Below, piece after piece: positions 54,053 to 62,315 of a stretch of 64,000 bases of DNA. The notes below the pieces were generated by a model that ran no database searches, was not told the DNA's origin, and worked only from the letters and a program-made list of their open reading frames with translations. Within the stretch, counting starts at the first letter, position 1; every line of letters begins with the position of its first letter. The translations under genes and the position numbers were made by a program. Source of the DNA: Streptomyces sp. NRRL F-6492 (GTDB taxonomy: Bacteria; Actinomycetota; Actinomycetes; Streptomycetales; Streptomycetaceae); assembly GCF_001280125.1 (NCBI RefSeq), contig NZ_LGEG01000212.1:5349-69348 (forward strand), read 5' to 3'.

Positions 54053-54445
54053 ATGAGCGAGACTCCCGACCCCGAGGTCATCGAGCTGGCGTCCAAGGTC
54101 TTCGACCTCGCGCGCACGGGGGACGCCGACGCCCTCGCCGCCTACGTCGACGCGGGCGTGCCCGCGAACCTCACCAACGACCGGGGCGACTCCCTCGTCA
54201 TGCTCGCCGCCTACCACGGCCACGTCGCCGCGGTCTCCGCCCTCCTGGAGCGGGGCGCCGACGCCGACCGCGCCAACGACCGCGGCCAGACCCCGCTCGC
54301 CGGAGCCGTCTTCAAGGGCCAGGGCGACGTGATCCGTGCGCTCCTCGCCGGCGGCGCGAATCCGGAGTCCGGGACTCCGTCCGCCGTCGACACCGCCCGG
54401 ATGTTCGGCAAGGCCGAACTCCTGGAACTCTTCGGAACCCGGTGA
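54053..54445 (+). CDS. Ankyrin-repeat protein
   Basis: A 130-residue cytosolic protein of three to four ankyrin repeats. Canonical repeat cores are NDRGDSLVMLAAYHGHVAAV and NDRGQTPLAGAVFKGQGDVI, separated by LLERGADADRA. The short N-terminal helix (DPEVIELASKVFDLARTGDA) is the first half repeat. Role is protein-protein interaction; partner unknown. The gene is divergent from smeA. The start is supported by a GGAGAGAGG sequence about ten bases upstream. Confidence 0.88.
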   Translation: MSETPDPEVIELASKVFDLARTGDADALAAYVDAGVPANLTNDRGDSLVMLAAYHGHVAAVSALLERGADADRANDRGQTPLAGAVFKGQGDVIRALLAGGANPESGTPSAVDTARMFGKAELLELFGTR

Positions 54446-54708
54446 ACGGGCGCTGAACCCCAGGTGAGGCGGCGTCGTAAATGTGGTCGCGGTGGCGAAA
54501 TGGGTGGGTCATCATGACGTCGGACCCGGCAGAACGGGCCACCGACGAGAGGCAGAGGAAGATGATCACTGGCAAGCGCAGGACGACGAGCGGCCCGACA
54601 TGTCGCCGCACGACCTAGGCGTACACCGATGTACCGCCTGACCCGGTTCATCCCGGTCATCCCGGCATCCCCCGGTCGTGTCGACAGCTTGATGTGAGGC
54701 GTCTCCCC
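54446..54708. other. Intergenic region before the HEAT-repeat gene
   Basis: No established gene. One small open frame (54514-54618, 34 residues, very basic C-terminus ending GKRRTTSGPTCRRTT) is possible but its ribosome-binding site is poor. A GAGG-type site for the next gene lies at the end. Confidence 0.4.
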
Positions 54709-56124
54709 ATGTTCGATCCAGTCATAGCGCCGAGCGGCACCCTGCTCGGCCTGTTGCAGCGGGGCCGCGGCGACGGCACCCTGCACGCGCTCGCCGCGCC
54801 ACGTGCCGAGGCCCTCGCGGCCCTGAACCACTGCGTCCTCGACGACCCCCGCCACGACTGGCAGGTCGAGAACCGCTCCCTCTACTACGCCCGTCTCTAC
54901 CTGGACCTCCACGGCGGTCTGGAGGAGATCGAGGCGCACCTCTTCGGCGCCGAGGACCACCTCGACACCGAGGAGTCCAGGACCGGGCTCGCGCTCGCCG
55001 TCCTCGGCCACCTCGCCTCCTACGGACGCCAGGACGCCCTGCTGCTGCTCCGGCGCTACGCCGCGACCGGCACCAACTGGGCCTGGGCCCTGGACGAGCT
55101 GGCCCTCCGCGACGACGACGCCGGACTCCGCGCGCTCGCCCCGCCCGTACTGGCCCGCTTCGCGGCCGGCGCGGAGGGCGACGCCGAGCTGGCGCGCACC
55201 GTGCGCGACGCCTTCGAGCCCCGGCCCTGGCGCCTGTGGGCCGAGGACCGGCGCGACACCGTGGGCCCGCGCGTCAGGGCCGCCATGGAGCAGGGCTCCT
55301 TCGACCGCTGGCAGCGCCAGATGCGTCCCACCGGGCCCCGCCCCGGCTGGAGCGTGCGCGCCGTCCTCGACTGGGCGCAGGAGGGATACGAGCGCGGCGC
55401 CGTCCTCTACGGCCCCGCCGCCCGCTGCCTCACCGCCGTCGCCGGGCCCGAGGACCGGCCCGAGCTCCTCGCCGCCGCCCGCGACGGCGCGGAGGGGGCC
55501 CGGGGCGCCGCCCTCCACCACCTCGCCGAGTCGGCGGACCCCGCCGTCCTCGACCTCGTCGAGCACGCCGCCGACGGCGGCTCCCGCGCGGTCGCCGAGG
55601 CCGCCGTCGCCGCCTACCGGCGCATGTACGGCGAGGACGCGGTCGCCCGCGCCCGCGCGTGGATCCGGCGCACCGACGCGCTCGGCGCCGCCGCCGCCGA
55701 GGTACTGGCCTGCCGCGGCACCGCCGAGGACTCCCCCTCCGTCCTCGGCGCGCTGCGCGGAACCGTACGGGCCCAGGGCCCCGACGCCCCCGAACTCGCC
55801 TGCCTCGTCGACGGCGCCGGACGCCTCGGCATCACCTGCGCGGCCCCCGTGCTGCGCCACGTCTACCGGGAGACGGCCTCCTCCCAGCTGCGCGGCCGCA
55901 CGGCCCGCGCCCTCGCGGCCACCGACCCCGCCTTCGCGACCGGCTTCGCCGTCGAGTGCCTCTGGGACTGCGAGGAGACCACCCGCGAGGTCGCGGCCCA
56001 GCACGCCGAGACCGGCGACATCCGCGTCGCCGAACGCCTTCGCCGCCTCGCCGCCGACCCGGCCGAGGAGGTCGAGGTCCAGCTGGCGGTGCGCAACCGG
56101 ATAGGGCCGGACCTGCAGGTCTGA
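54709..56124 (+). CDS. HEAT-repeat protein
   Basis: A 471-residue all-helical cytosolic protein consisting of HEAT-like repeats, seen as recurring Ala/Leu/Asp-rich helix pairs (GARGAALHHLAESADPAVLD; SRAVAEAAVAAYRRMYGEDA; LRGRTARALAATDPAFATGF; TTREVAAQHAETGDIRVAER). No enzymatic motif. HEAT proteins of this kind are scaffolds; partner unknown. The start at MFDPVIAPSGTLL is preferred; a Met five codons upstream has no ribosome-binding site. Confidence 0.85.
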   Translation: MFDPVIAPSGTLLGLLQRGRGDGTLHALAAPRAEALAALNHCVLDDPRHDWQVENRSLYYARLYLDLHGGLEEIEAHLFGAEDHLDTEESRTGLALAVLGHLASYGRQDALLLLRRYAATGTNWAWALDELALRDDDAGLRALAPPVLARFAAGAEGDAELARTVRDAFEPRPWRLWAEDRRDTVGPRVRAAMEQGSFDRWQRQMRPTGPRPGWSVRAVLDWAQEGYERGAVLYGPAARCLTAVAGPEDRPELLAAARDGAEGARGAALHHLAESADPAVLDLVEHAADGGSRAVAEAAVAAYRRMYGEDAVARARAWIRRTDALGAAAAEVLACRGTAEDSPSVLGALRGTVRAQGPDAPELACLVDGAGRLGITCAAPVLRHVYRETASSQLRGRTARALAATDPAFATGFAVECLWDCEETTREVAAQHAETGDIRVAERLRRLAADPAEEVEVQLAVRNRIGPDLQV

Positions 56125-56484
56125 GCTCCGAGGCCCTTCCGGGGATCTGAGGGTGTGGGGGCGGGCGGGGCGGTCCGGATCGATCCGGCCCGCCCCGGCG
56201 TCCGGCTCCGGCCGGCCGGCGGTTCCGACCGCGGCCCCGTTTGCCGTCGCCCTCACCGGGCTGCGGGGCGGGCCCGCCCCGCAGCCGGTTTCAGTCCGGA
56301 GCCCGGTCCCGAGCCGGAGCCCGGTGCTCAGCCGGAGCGCCGGACGCGGGAGCCGTTCCGGCTGACGCGTTCCGGTCCCCCCGCGGCCCCCGGAAAGCCC
56401 CCGCGGGGAAACGCTCACCGGACGTTCCCTCCCCGTCCAGATCCACTTCGGCGGGGACACGCCGGGCGCGACGACAACACCCGT
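56125..56484. other. 360-bp spacer between HEAT and glycosyltransferase genes
   Basis: It begins with a hairpin (56167-56196) and continues with GC-rich repeats of GAGCCCGG/GAGCCGGA type (56280-56350). No gene is supported; the promoter of the glycosyltransferase pair should lie near its end, but no clear boxes are visible. Confidence 0.5.
56167..56196 (+). terminator. Hairpin terminator after the HEAT-repeat gene
   Basis: Near-perfect 14-bp stem (56167-56180 with 56183-56196, one mismatch), 42 bases after the stop. Confidence 0.6.
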
Positions 56485-57606
56485 ATGCGTGTCGTCATCG
56501 TCACCGAATCCTTCCCTCCCGACGTCAACGGTGTGGCGCACTGCGCCCTGCAGACCGCGCGCCACCTCGCCCGGCGGGGCCACGCCCCGCTCGTCATCGC
56601 CCCCGCCGTCGCCGATCCGGCCGCGGACGCCGACGCACCCTGCGCCGTCGTCCGGGTGCCCTCCCTGCCCCTGCCCGGCTATCGGCAGGTACGGGTCGCC
56701 CTGCCCAGCCGCCGGGTCGCCGCGGCCATCGCCGCGCACCGCGCCGACCTCGTCCACCTGGCCGGACCGTTCGTCCTCGGGGTGCGCGGCATGACGGCCG
56801 CCGCCCGGCTCGGCATCCCCGCCGTCGCCGTCTACCAGACGGACCTCGCCGGCTACGCGCGCACGTACGTGGGAACCGGCGAAGGCACCGCCTGGCGCCG
56901 CCTGCGCGCCGTGCACGGTGCCGCCGACCGCACCCTCGCCCCGTCCACCGCCGCCCTGCGCGACCTGGAGGCCCACGGCGTCGCCCGCGTCCGGCTCTGG
57001 GGCCGCGGGGTCGACACCCGCCGCTTCCGCCCCGGCCTGCGCGACGCCGCCCTGCGCCGCGCCCTCGCCCCGAACGGCGAACTCCTCGTCGGCTACGTGG
57101 GGCGTCTCGCCCCCGAGAAGCGCGTGGACCTGCTCGCCGGGGTCTGCGGGCTCCCCGGCGTACGGGTCGTGGTCGTCGGGGACGGCCCGAGCGGGCCCGC
57201 CCTGCGCACCGCCCTGCCGGGCGCCCGGTTCCTGGGCCGCCGCACCGGCGCCGACCTCGCCCGGATCTTCGCCTCGCTGGACGTCTTCGCCCACACCGGC
57301 CCGTACGAGACCTTCTGCCAGACCGTCCAGGAGGCCATGGCCAGCGGGGTGCCGGTGATCGCCCCGGCCGCCGGCGGGCCCCTGGACCTGGTCGACCACG
57401 GCCTCACCGGACTCCTCGTGCCCCCGGGCGACCCGGACGCCCTGCGCGACGCCGTCACCGCGCTCGCCGCCGCGCCGGACCTGCGCGCCGCCCAGGGCCG
57501 GGCCGGCCGCGCCGCCGTCGGGGACCGCACCTGGGAGGCCCTGGGCGACCAACTGATCGGCCACTACCGGGAGGTCCTGCGCGAGCGGACGGCGGTGGCG
57601 GCGTGA
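56485..57606 (+). CDS. GT4-family glycosyltransferase (mannosyltransferase-like)
   Basis: A 373-residue GT-B fold retaining glycosyltransferase. The acceptor domain starts MRVVIVTESFPPDVNGVAH, as in GDP-mannose-dependent MgtA/PimB-like enzymes. The donor domain has VGYVGRLAPEKRVDLLAGV, VVVGDGPSGPALR and the E-x7-E motif in YETFCQTVQEAMASGVPVIAPAAGG. Mannosylation of a lipid or polymer is likely but the acceptor is unknown. ATG start; the stop overlaps the next glycosyltransferase gene by GTGA. Confidence 0.88.
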   Translation: MRVVIVTESFPPDVNGVAHCALQTARHLARRGHAPLVIAPAVADPAADADAPCAVVRVPSLPLPGYRQVRVALPSRRVAAAIAAHRADLVHLAGPFVLGVRGMTAAARLGIPAVAVYQTDLAGYARTYVGTGEGTAWRRLRAVHGAADRTLAPSTAALRDLEAHGVARVRLWGRGVDTRRFRPGLRDAALRRALAPNGELLVGYVGRLAPEKRVDLLAGVCGLPGVRVVVVGDGPSGPALRTALPGARFLGRRTGADLARIFASLDVFAHTGPYETFCQTVQEAMASGVPVIAPAAGGPLDLVDHGLTGLLVPPGDPDALRDAVTALAAAPDLRAAQGRAGRAAVGDRTWEALGDQLIGHYREVLRERTAVAA

Positions 57607-58877
57607 ACGGCACCCGCACGACGGACACGGGCGCGCGTACAGAGACGGACACGGGCGCGCGTACGGACACGGACGTGCGTACGGACACGGGCGCGCGTAC
57701 GGGCGGACGCGCCGGTCGCGACGGGCTCCGGATCGTGCGGCTCGCCAACTTCGTGACCCCCACGTCGGGCGGCCTCCGCACCGCCCTCGACCGGCTCGGC
57801 CGCGGCTACCTGGCGGCCGGTCACGAGCCGGTCCTCGTCGTCCCCGGCGAGGCCGCGGGCGACCGCCGCACCGCGCAGGGGCGGGTCGTCACCCTCCCCG
57901 GCCCCGTGCTGCCCGGCACCGGCGGCTACCGGGTCCTCGCCGACCGGCGCCGGGTCGCCCGCCTCCTCGACGAGCTCGCCCCCGACCGGATCGAGGTCTC
58001 GGACCGCACGACCCTGCGGTGGACGGGCGAATGGGCGCGACGCGCCCGCGTGCCGTCGGTCATGGTCTCCCACGAGACCGCGGACGGGGTCCTGCGCGCC
58101 TGGGGCGTGCCGCCCGCCCTCGCGGCCCGTACGGCGGACCGGCTCAACCGCCGCACCGCCTGGGCGTTCGGGCGGATCGTCTGCACGACGGAGTGGGCGG
58201 AGCGCGAGTTCGTGCGGACCGGGGCCCGCAACGTCGTACGGGCCCCGCTCGGCGTGGACCTGGACCACTGCCGGCCCGGTCGCCGGAGCGCCGCGACGCG
58301 GGCCCGGTACGCGGACGGGGAGCGGGTGCTGCTCCTGCTGTGCTCGCGCCTCTCCGTCGAGAAGCGGCCCGGCACGGCCCTGGACGCCCTGGAGGAGCTG
58401 CGCGGCGCGGGGATCCCGGCGTCGCTCGTCGTCGCGGGCGACGGGCCGCTGCGGGCCGCCCTGGAGCGGCGGGCGCGCGAGCGGCGCCTCCCGGTGCGCT
58501 TCGCCGGGCACCTCGCCGACCGGGAAGACCTGGCCGACCTCCAGGCGGCGGCCGACGTCTGTCTGGCGCCGGGACCCGCCGAGACGTTCGGCCTCTCCGC
58601 CCTCGAAGCCCTCGCCTGCGGCACCCCGGTCGTGGTCAGCGCCTCCTCGGCCCTCCCGGAGGTCGTCGGCACGGCCGGGGTGGCCGCCGCCGACACCCCG
58701 GCGGCCTTCGCCTCCGGCGTCCAGAGCCTCCTCGCGGTCCCGGAGACCGTCCGCCGCCGGGCCGCACGCGCGCGTGCGGAGGGCTTCGCCTGGGACCGTT
58801 CCGTCGCCGCCTTCCTCCGCGCCCACGACGCCCTCCCCGCCCCGGGGCCGCCCGCCCAGGAGGGCGCCCGCCGATGA
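57603..58877 (+). CDS. GT4-family glycosyltransferase with N-terminal repeat extension
   Basis: A 424-residue glycosyltransferase coupled to the previous gene. Residues 1-40 are a repetitive Thr/Asp/Gly/Arg-rich stretch (TGARTDTDVRTDTGART) encoded by three copies of a 16-bp repeat. The GT-B core starts at GLRIVRLANFVTPTSGGLRT and includes LLLCSRLSVEKRPGTALDAL and the E-x7-E motif in AETFGLSALEALACGTPVVV. Later in-frame GTGs (for example in ARTDTDVRTD, about 57675, or near 57735) could be the true start. Together with the upstream gene it probably makes one glycoconjugate. Confidence 0.86.
   Translation: MNGTRTTDTGARTETDTGARTDTDVRTDTGARTGGRAGRDGLRIVRLANFVTPTSGGLRTALDRLGRGYLAAGHEPVLVVPGEAAGDRRTAQGRVVTLPGPVLPGTGGYRVLADRRRVARLLDELAPDRIEVSDRTTLRWTGEWARRARVPSVMVSHETADGVLRAWGVPPALAARTADRLNRRTAWAFGRIVCTTEWAEREFVRTGARNVVRAPLGVDLDHCRPGRRSAATRARYADGERVLLLLCSRLSVEKRPGTALDALEELRGAGIPASLVVAGDGPLRAALERRARERRLPVRFAGHLADREDLADLQAAADVCLAPGPAETFGLSALEALACGTPVVVSASSALPEVVGTAGVAAADTPAAFASGVQSLLAVPETVRRRAARARAEGFAWDRSVAAFLRAHDALPAPGPPAQEGARR
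57625..57700 (+). repeat. Three 16-bp repeats in the glycosyltransferase 5' end
   Basis: ACACGGGCGCGCGTAC occurs at 57625-57640, 57649-57664 and 57685-57700 with related sequence between. It encodes the repetitive TGART/TDT N-terminus. Confidence 0.8.
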
Positions 58878-58976
58878 CCGGGCGCCACGCGCGAGGAAGG
58901 GGCGATCTGCGAGCCGATGTGCGAGTGGATGCCGACGGGGGCGCCACGCGCGCGAGGAAGGGGCCGGACGGCCCGT

Positions 58977-59840
58977 TCACCGCACCGGTACGAACCGGAC
59001 CGCCGTCCCCGGCACCGCCTGGGCCGCCGCGCCCAGATCGGCCTCCCGGACGACCCCGACCACCGGGTAGCCCCCGGTCGTCGGGTGGTCCGCGAGGAAG
59101 ACCACCGGGCGCCCGTCCGGCGGCACCTGGACCGCGCCGAGCACCATGCCCTCGCTCGCCAGTTCCCCGGTCACGGACCGCTCCAGGGGCGGTCCTTCGA
59201 GCCGCAGCCCGATCCGGTTGCTCGCCGGGGACACCCGGTACGCGCGCGTGGCGAGGGCGCGGAGGGCGCCGGGGGTGAACCGGTCGTCGCGGGGCCCGAG
59301 CCGGACCCGCAGCACGAGCACGTCCGGCGGCCCCGGCCAGGGAGGGGCGTCGACCGGCGTCCGTACCGCCCCGTCCGCGCCCAGCGGCAGGACCGTCCCC
59401 CGCGTCAGGGGCGCCGGGCCGAGGCCGGACAGCAGGTCGGTGGAGCGGCTGCCGAGCACCGGCTCGACCGCGATGCCGCCGCCGAACGCCACGTACGCCC
59501 GCAGCCCCCGCGAAGCCGTCCCGACCTCGACCACCGACCCGGCCGCCACCCGGACCGCCGTGCCCCAGGCGGCCGGGCGCCCGTCCACCCGGACCGGGCA
59601 GGGCGCGCCGCCCACCGCCACGGTCACCGCGCACCGGGGCCGCACCGCGCACCCGTCGACGGTGGTCTCCAGGACCGCCGCCCCCTCCGCGTTGCCCACG
59701 AGCCGGTTCACGAGCCGTGCGGCCGCCGGGTCGAGCGCGCCCGAGCGGACCACGCCGAGGTGCGCGTACCCGGGGCGCCCCAGGTCCTGCACGGTGGTCA
59801 GCGCCCCCGGCCGGACCACGGCGACCGCCCTGCCCGTCAT
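58977..59840 (-). CDS. pxpC: 5-oxoprolinase subunit PxpC (biotin-dependent carboxyltransferase-like)
   Basis: A 287-residue KipA/PxpC subunit. Motifs: VVRPGALTTVQDLGRPGYAH at the N-terminus, LDPAAARLVNRLVGN, GLRAYVAFGGGIAVEPVLGS, RIGLRLEGPPL and the C-terminal ADHPTTGGYPVVGVV. With PxpA and PxpB it forms an ATP-dependent 5-oxoprolinase that recycles pyroglutamate to glutamate. Start ATGA overlaps the pxpB stop. Confidence 0.93.
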   Translation of the reverse strand: MTGRAVAVVRPGALTTVQDLGRPGYAHLGVVRSGALDPAAARLVNRLVGNAEGAAVLETTVDGCAVRPRCAVTVAVGGAPCPVRVDGRPAAWGTAVRVAAGSVVEVGTASRGLRAYVAFGGGIAVEPVLGSRSTDLLSGLGPAPLTRGTVLPLGADGAVRTPVDAPPWPGPPDVLVLRVRLGPRDDRFTPGALRALATRAYRVSPASNRIGLRLEGPPLERSVTGELASEGMVLGAVQVPPDGRPVVFLADHPTTGGYPVVGVVREADLGAAAQAVPGTAVRFVPVR

Positions 59841-60520
59841 CGCCCGCCCCCCGCCCGGGAACCCCCTCCGGGACGCTCCGCCGTGAACCGGACCCGGGTG
59901 CCGGGGGAGAGGAGCGCCGCCGGGTCCCGACCGGTGTCCCAGAGGACCAGGTCCGTGGTGCCGATCAGCTGCCAGCCGCCGGGGGAGGAGCGCGGGTACA
60001 CACCCGTGTACGGCCCGGCCAGGGCGACCGAACCGGCCGGGACGGCGGTGCGCGGAGTGGCCCGCCGGGGGACCTCGTACCGCTCGCCGAGCCCCGTCAG
60101 ATAGCCGAAGCCCGGCGCGAACCCGCAGAAGGCGACCCGGAACTCGGCCGCCGTGTGGATCCGCACCGCCTCCTCGACGGACACGCCCCAGCACGCGGCG
60201 ACCTCCGCCAGGTCGGGCCCGTCGTAGCGGACCGGCACCTCCACCACCCGCCCCGCGCGCGCGGAGAGCGGCCCCACCTCCCACCCCGGCAGCTCGGCCG
60301 CGAGCCGGTCCGGGTCCGTCACCCCGTCGAGCAGCACGGTCCGCGCCGCCGGCACGACCTCCCGTACGCCGGGGAGGGCGCCGGCCGCCCGCCGGCGCAG
60401 CACCTCGGCGTGGAACGCCTCCGCCTCGGCGCCGCCCTCCAGCTCCACGAGCAGCGCCCGCTCGCCCACGCGCAGCACGCGCACGCGTGCGTCCGCGGAA
60501 GGCGTCCCGTTCCCGTTCAC
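59837..60520 (-). CDS. pxpB: 5-oxoprolinase subunit PxpB
   Basis: A 227-residue KipI/PxpB subunit. Motifs: VRVLRVGERALLVELEGG, EVPVRYDGPDLAEVA, and the family hallmark FCGFAPGFGYLTGL followed by VPRRATPRTAVPAGSVALAG. It starts with GTGA, overlapping the pxpA stop by four bases, and ends overlapping pxpC, so all three are coupled. Confidence 0.93.
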   Translation of the reverse strand: MNGNGTPSADARVRVLRVGERALLVELEGGAEAEAFHAEVLRRRAAGALPGVREVVPAARTVLLDGVTDPDRLAAELPGWEVGPLSARAGRVVEVPVRYDGPDLAEVAACWGVSVEEAVRIHTAAEFRVAFCGFAPGFGYLTGLGERYEVPRRATPRTAVPAGSVALAGPYTGVYPRSSPGGWQLIGTTDLVLWDTGRDPAALLSPGTRVRFTAERPGGGSRAGGGR

Positions 60521-61287
60521 GCGAAGGCCTCCACCCGCACCCCGGAGGACGCGAGGCCCTCCCGGACCCGCCGGGCGAGCTCCACCGCGCCCGGGGTGTC
60601 CCCGTGCAGACAGAGGGACCGGGCCCGGACGGCCACGGGAGTCCCGTCGTGCGCGGTGACCGTCCCGAGCCGGGCCAGGGCCAGCGACCGCTCCACGACC
60701 TCGGCGGGATCGGTGACGACCGCCCCCTCCCGCCCGCGCGGCAGCAGGGAGCCGTCCGCCCGGTAGGCCCGGTCGCCGAAGGCCTCGGGGACGACCGGGA
60801 GCCCGGCCGCCGCGGCGGCCTCGTGCAGCCGGGACCCGGGCAGCCCCAGGACCGGCAGCGTCCGGTCCGCGAGCAGCACGCCCTCGACGACCGCCGCCGC
60901 CTGCTCCCCGTCCCCGACCACCCGGTTGTAGAGCGCGCCGTGCGGCTTCACGTACGCGACCCGGGAGCCGGCGGCCCGCGCGAAGACCTCCAGGGCGCCG
61001 ATCTGGTACGCCACCTCGGCGGCCAGCTCCGCCGCCGGGACGTCCATCGACCGCCGTCCGAAGCCGGCCAGGTCCCGGTAGGACACCTGCGCCCCGATCC
61101 GCACCCCGCGCGCGGCGGCCAGCTCGCACACGCGCCGCATGGTTGCCGCGTCCCCGGCGTGGAAGCCGCAGGCCACGTTGGCGCTGGTGACCACGGACAG
61201 GAGTTCCTCGTCGTCGGTCAGGGTCCAGCGGCCGAAGCCCTCGCCGAGATCGGCGTTGAGGTCGATCGACACCCGGTTCGTGCTCAT
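60517..61287 (-). CDS. pxpA: 5-oxoprolinase subunit PxpA (LamB/YcsF family)
   Basis: A 256-residue YcsF/LamB TIM-like subunit. Signatures: SIDLNADLGEGFGRW at the N-terminus, NVACGFHAGDAATM, GAQVSYRDLAGFGRR, and YVKPHGALYNRVVGD. GAGG lies five bases before the ATG. First gene of pxpABC and divergent from a GntR regulator; the 17-bp palindrome at 61356-61372 lies 69 bases upstream. Confidence 0.94.
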   Translation of the reverse strand: MSTNRVSIDLNADLGEGFGRWTLTDDEELLSVVTSANVACGFHAGDAATMRRVCELAAARGVRIGAQVSYRDLAGFGRRSMDVPAAELAAEVAYQIGALEVFARAAGSRVAYVKPHGALYNRVVGDGEQAAAVVEGVLLADRTLPVLGLPGSRLHEAAAAAGLPVVPEAFGDRAYRADGSLLPRGREGAVVTDPAEVVERSLALARLGTVTAHDGTPVAVRARSLCLHGDTPGAVELARRVREGLASSGVRVEAFA

Positions 61288-61355
61288 CTGCGCCTCGCGG
61301 GGTGGGGGCGTGCCCACGCGGGCACGGCGGGACCGTGGGACGCTCTCAACCTAGA

Positions 61356-61372
61356 GGATCGTTGAACGATCC
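61356..61372. promoter_or_regulatory. Candidate GntR operator: 17-bp perfect palindrome
   Basis: GGATCGTT-G-AACGATCC in the pxpA/GntR intergenic region. Immediately after it, GACA-N7-TGTC (61373-61387) forms a second, weaker inverted repeat. Confidence 0.7.
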
Positions 61373-61528
61373 GACAATGATCCTGTCGTCCCGCCCCCTC
61401 CGTGCGGTTGACTTCCGTGCGGTCGGCTTGGACGCGGTCCGCTTCGACGGGACCGGCTCGGACCCGTCGGACCGGCGGCCGGACACCCGGCGGCGCCGAC
61501 GACGAGGAGACGAGAGGGAGGAAGCGCC

Positions 61529-62248
61529 GTGACGGGGCTGGCGGAGGACGGGACCGGGGGCCTGGCGGACGACCGCCCGCTGCTCGGACGCACGAGCACG
61601 GCCGAACGGGTCGCGGACATCCTGCGCACCCGCATCGCCGAGGGCCGCTTCCCGCCCGGCACCCGGCTCTCCGAGGACGGCATCGGCGGCGCCCTCGGCG
61701 TGTCCCGCAACACCCTGCGGGAGGCCTTCCGCCTCCTCACCCACGAGCGCCTCCTCGTCCACGAGCTGAACCGGGGCGTCTTCGTCCGCGTCCTCGCCGC
61801 CGACGACGTGGCCGACATCTACCGCGTCCGCGGGCTCGTCGAGTGCGCCGTCGTCCGGGGCCTGGGACGGCCGCCGTTCGCCCTCGACGGACTCGCCGCC
61901 GCCGTCGCGGCGGGCGAGAGCGCCGCCCGCGCCGGCGACTGGAACGGCGTCTCCACGGCCAACATCCACTTCCACCGCGCGCTCGTCGCCCTCGCGGGCA
62001 GCGCCCGCACCGACGAGCTGATGCGCGGCGTCCTCGCCGAACTCCGCCTCGCCCTCCACCTCGTGGCGGACCCGCGCGCCCTCCACGAGCCGTTCCTCGC
62101 GCGGAACCGGGAGATCCTGGGCGCCCTGCGCGCCGGTGAGCCCGGCACGGCGGAACGCCTCCTCGCCCGCTACCTCGACGACTCCCGCGCCCGGGTCGCG
62201 GACGCCTGCGGCCGGGCCGCGGGCACCCCGCCGGGCGCCCGCCGCTGA
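61529..62248 (+). CDS. GntR/FCD-family transcriptional regulator
   Basis: A 239-residue FadR-subfamily regulator. The N-terminal winged HTH (about 25-90) reads ERVADILRTRIAEGRFPPGT and GVSRNTLREAFRLLTHERLL. The C-terminal FCD domain (about 100-225) has the metal-site pattern ADIYRVRGLVECAVV, NIHFHRALVALAGS and HEPFLARNREI. Divergent from pxpABC, so it probably represses 5-oxoproline use and senses the acid through the FCD metal site. Confidence 0.9.
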   Translation: MTGLAEDGTGGLADDRPLLGRTSTAERVADILRTRIAEGRFPPGTRLSEDGIGGALGVSRNTLREAFRLLTHERLLVHELNRGVFVRVLAADDVADIYRVRGLVECAVVRGLGRPPFALDGLAAAVAAGESAARAGDWNGVSTANIHFHRALVALAGSARTDELMRGVLAELRLALHLVADPRALHEPFLARNREILGALRAGEPGTAERLLARYLDDSRARVADACGRAAGTPPGARR

Positions 62249-62315
62249 CCCCGGGGGTCCGGGCGCATCCGCACTGTTTCGACCGTTGTCAGGGTGAGGA
62301 CCTAATCTGTGCACC

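Noticed and set aside
54211..57564. Very long antisense open frame (over 1100 residues) on the minus strand
   Set aside because: It is opposite the HEAT-repeat and glycosyltransferase genes, composition is Gly/Ala/Val/Glu low complexity, and no domain is visible. Long antisense frames are expected at this G+C content.
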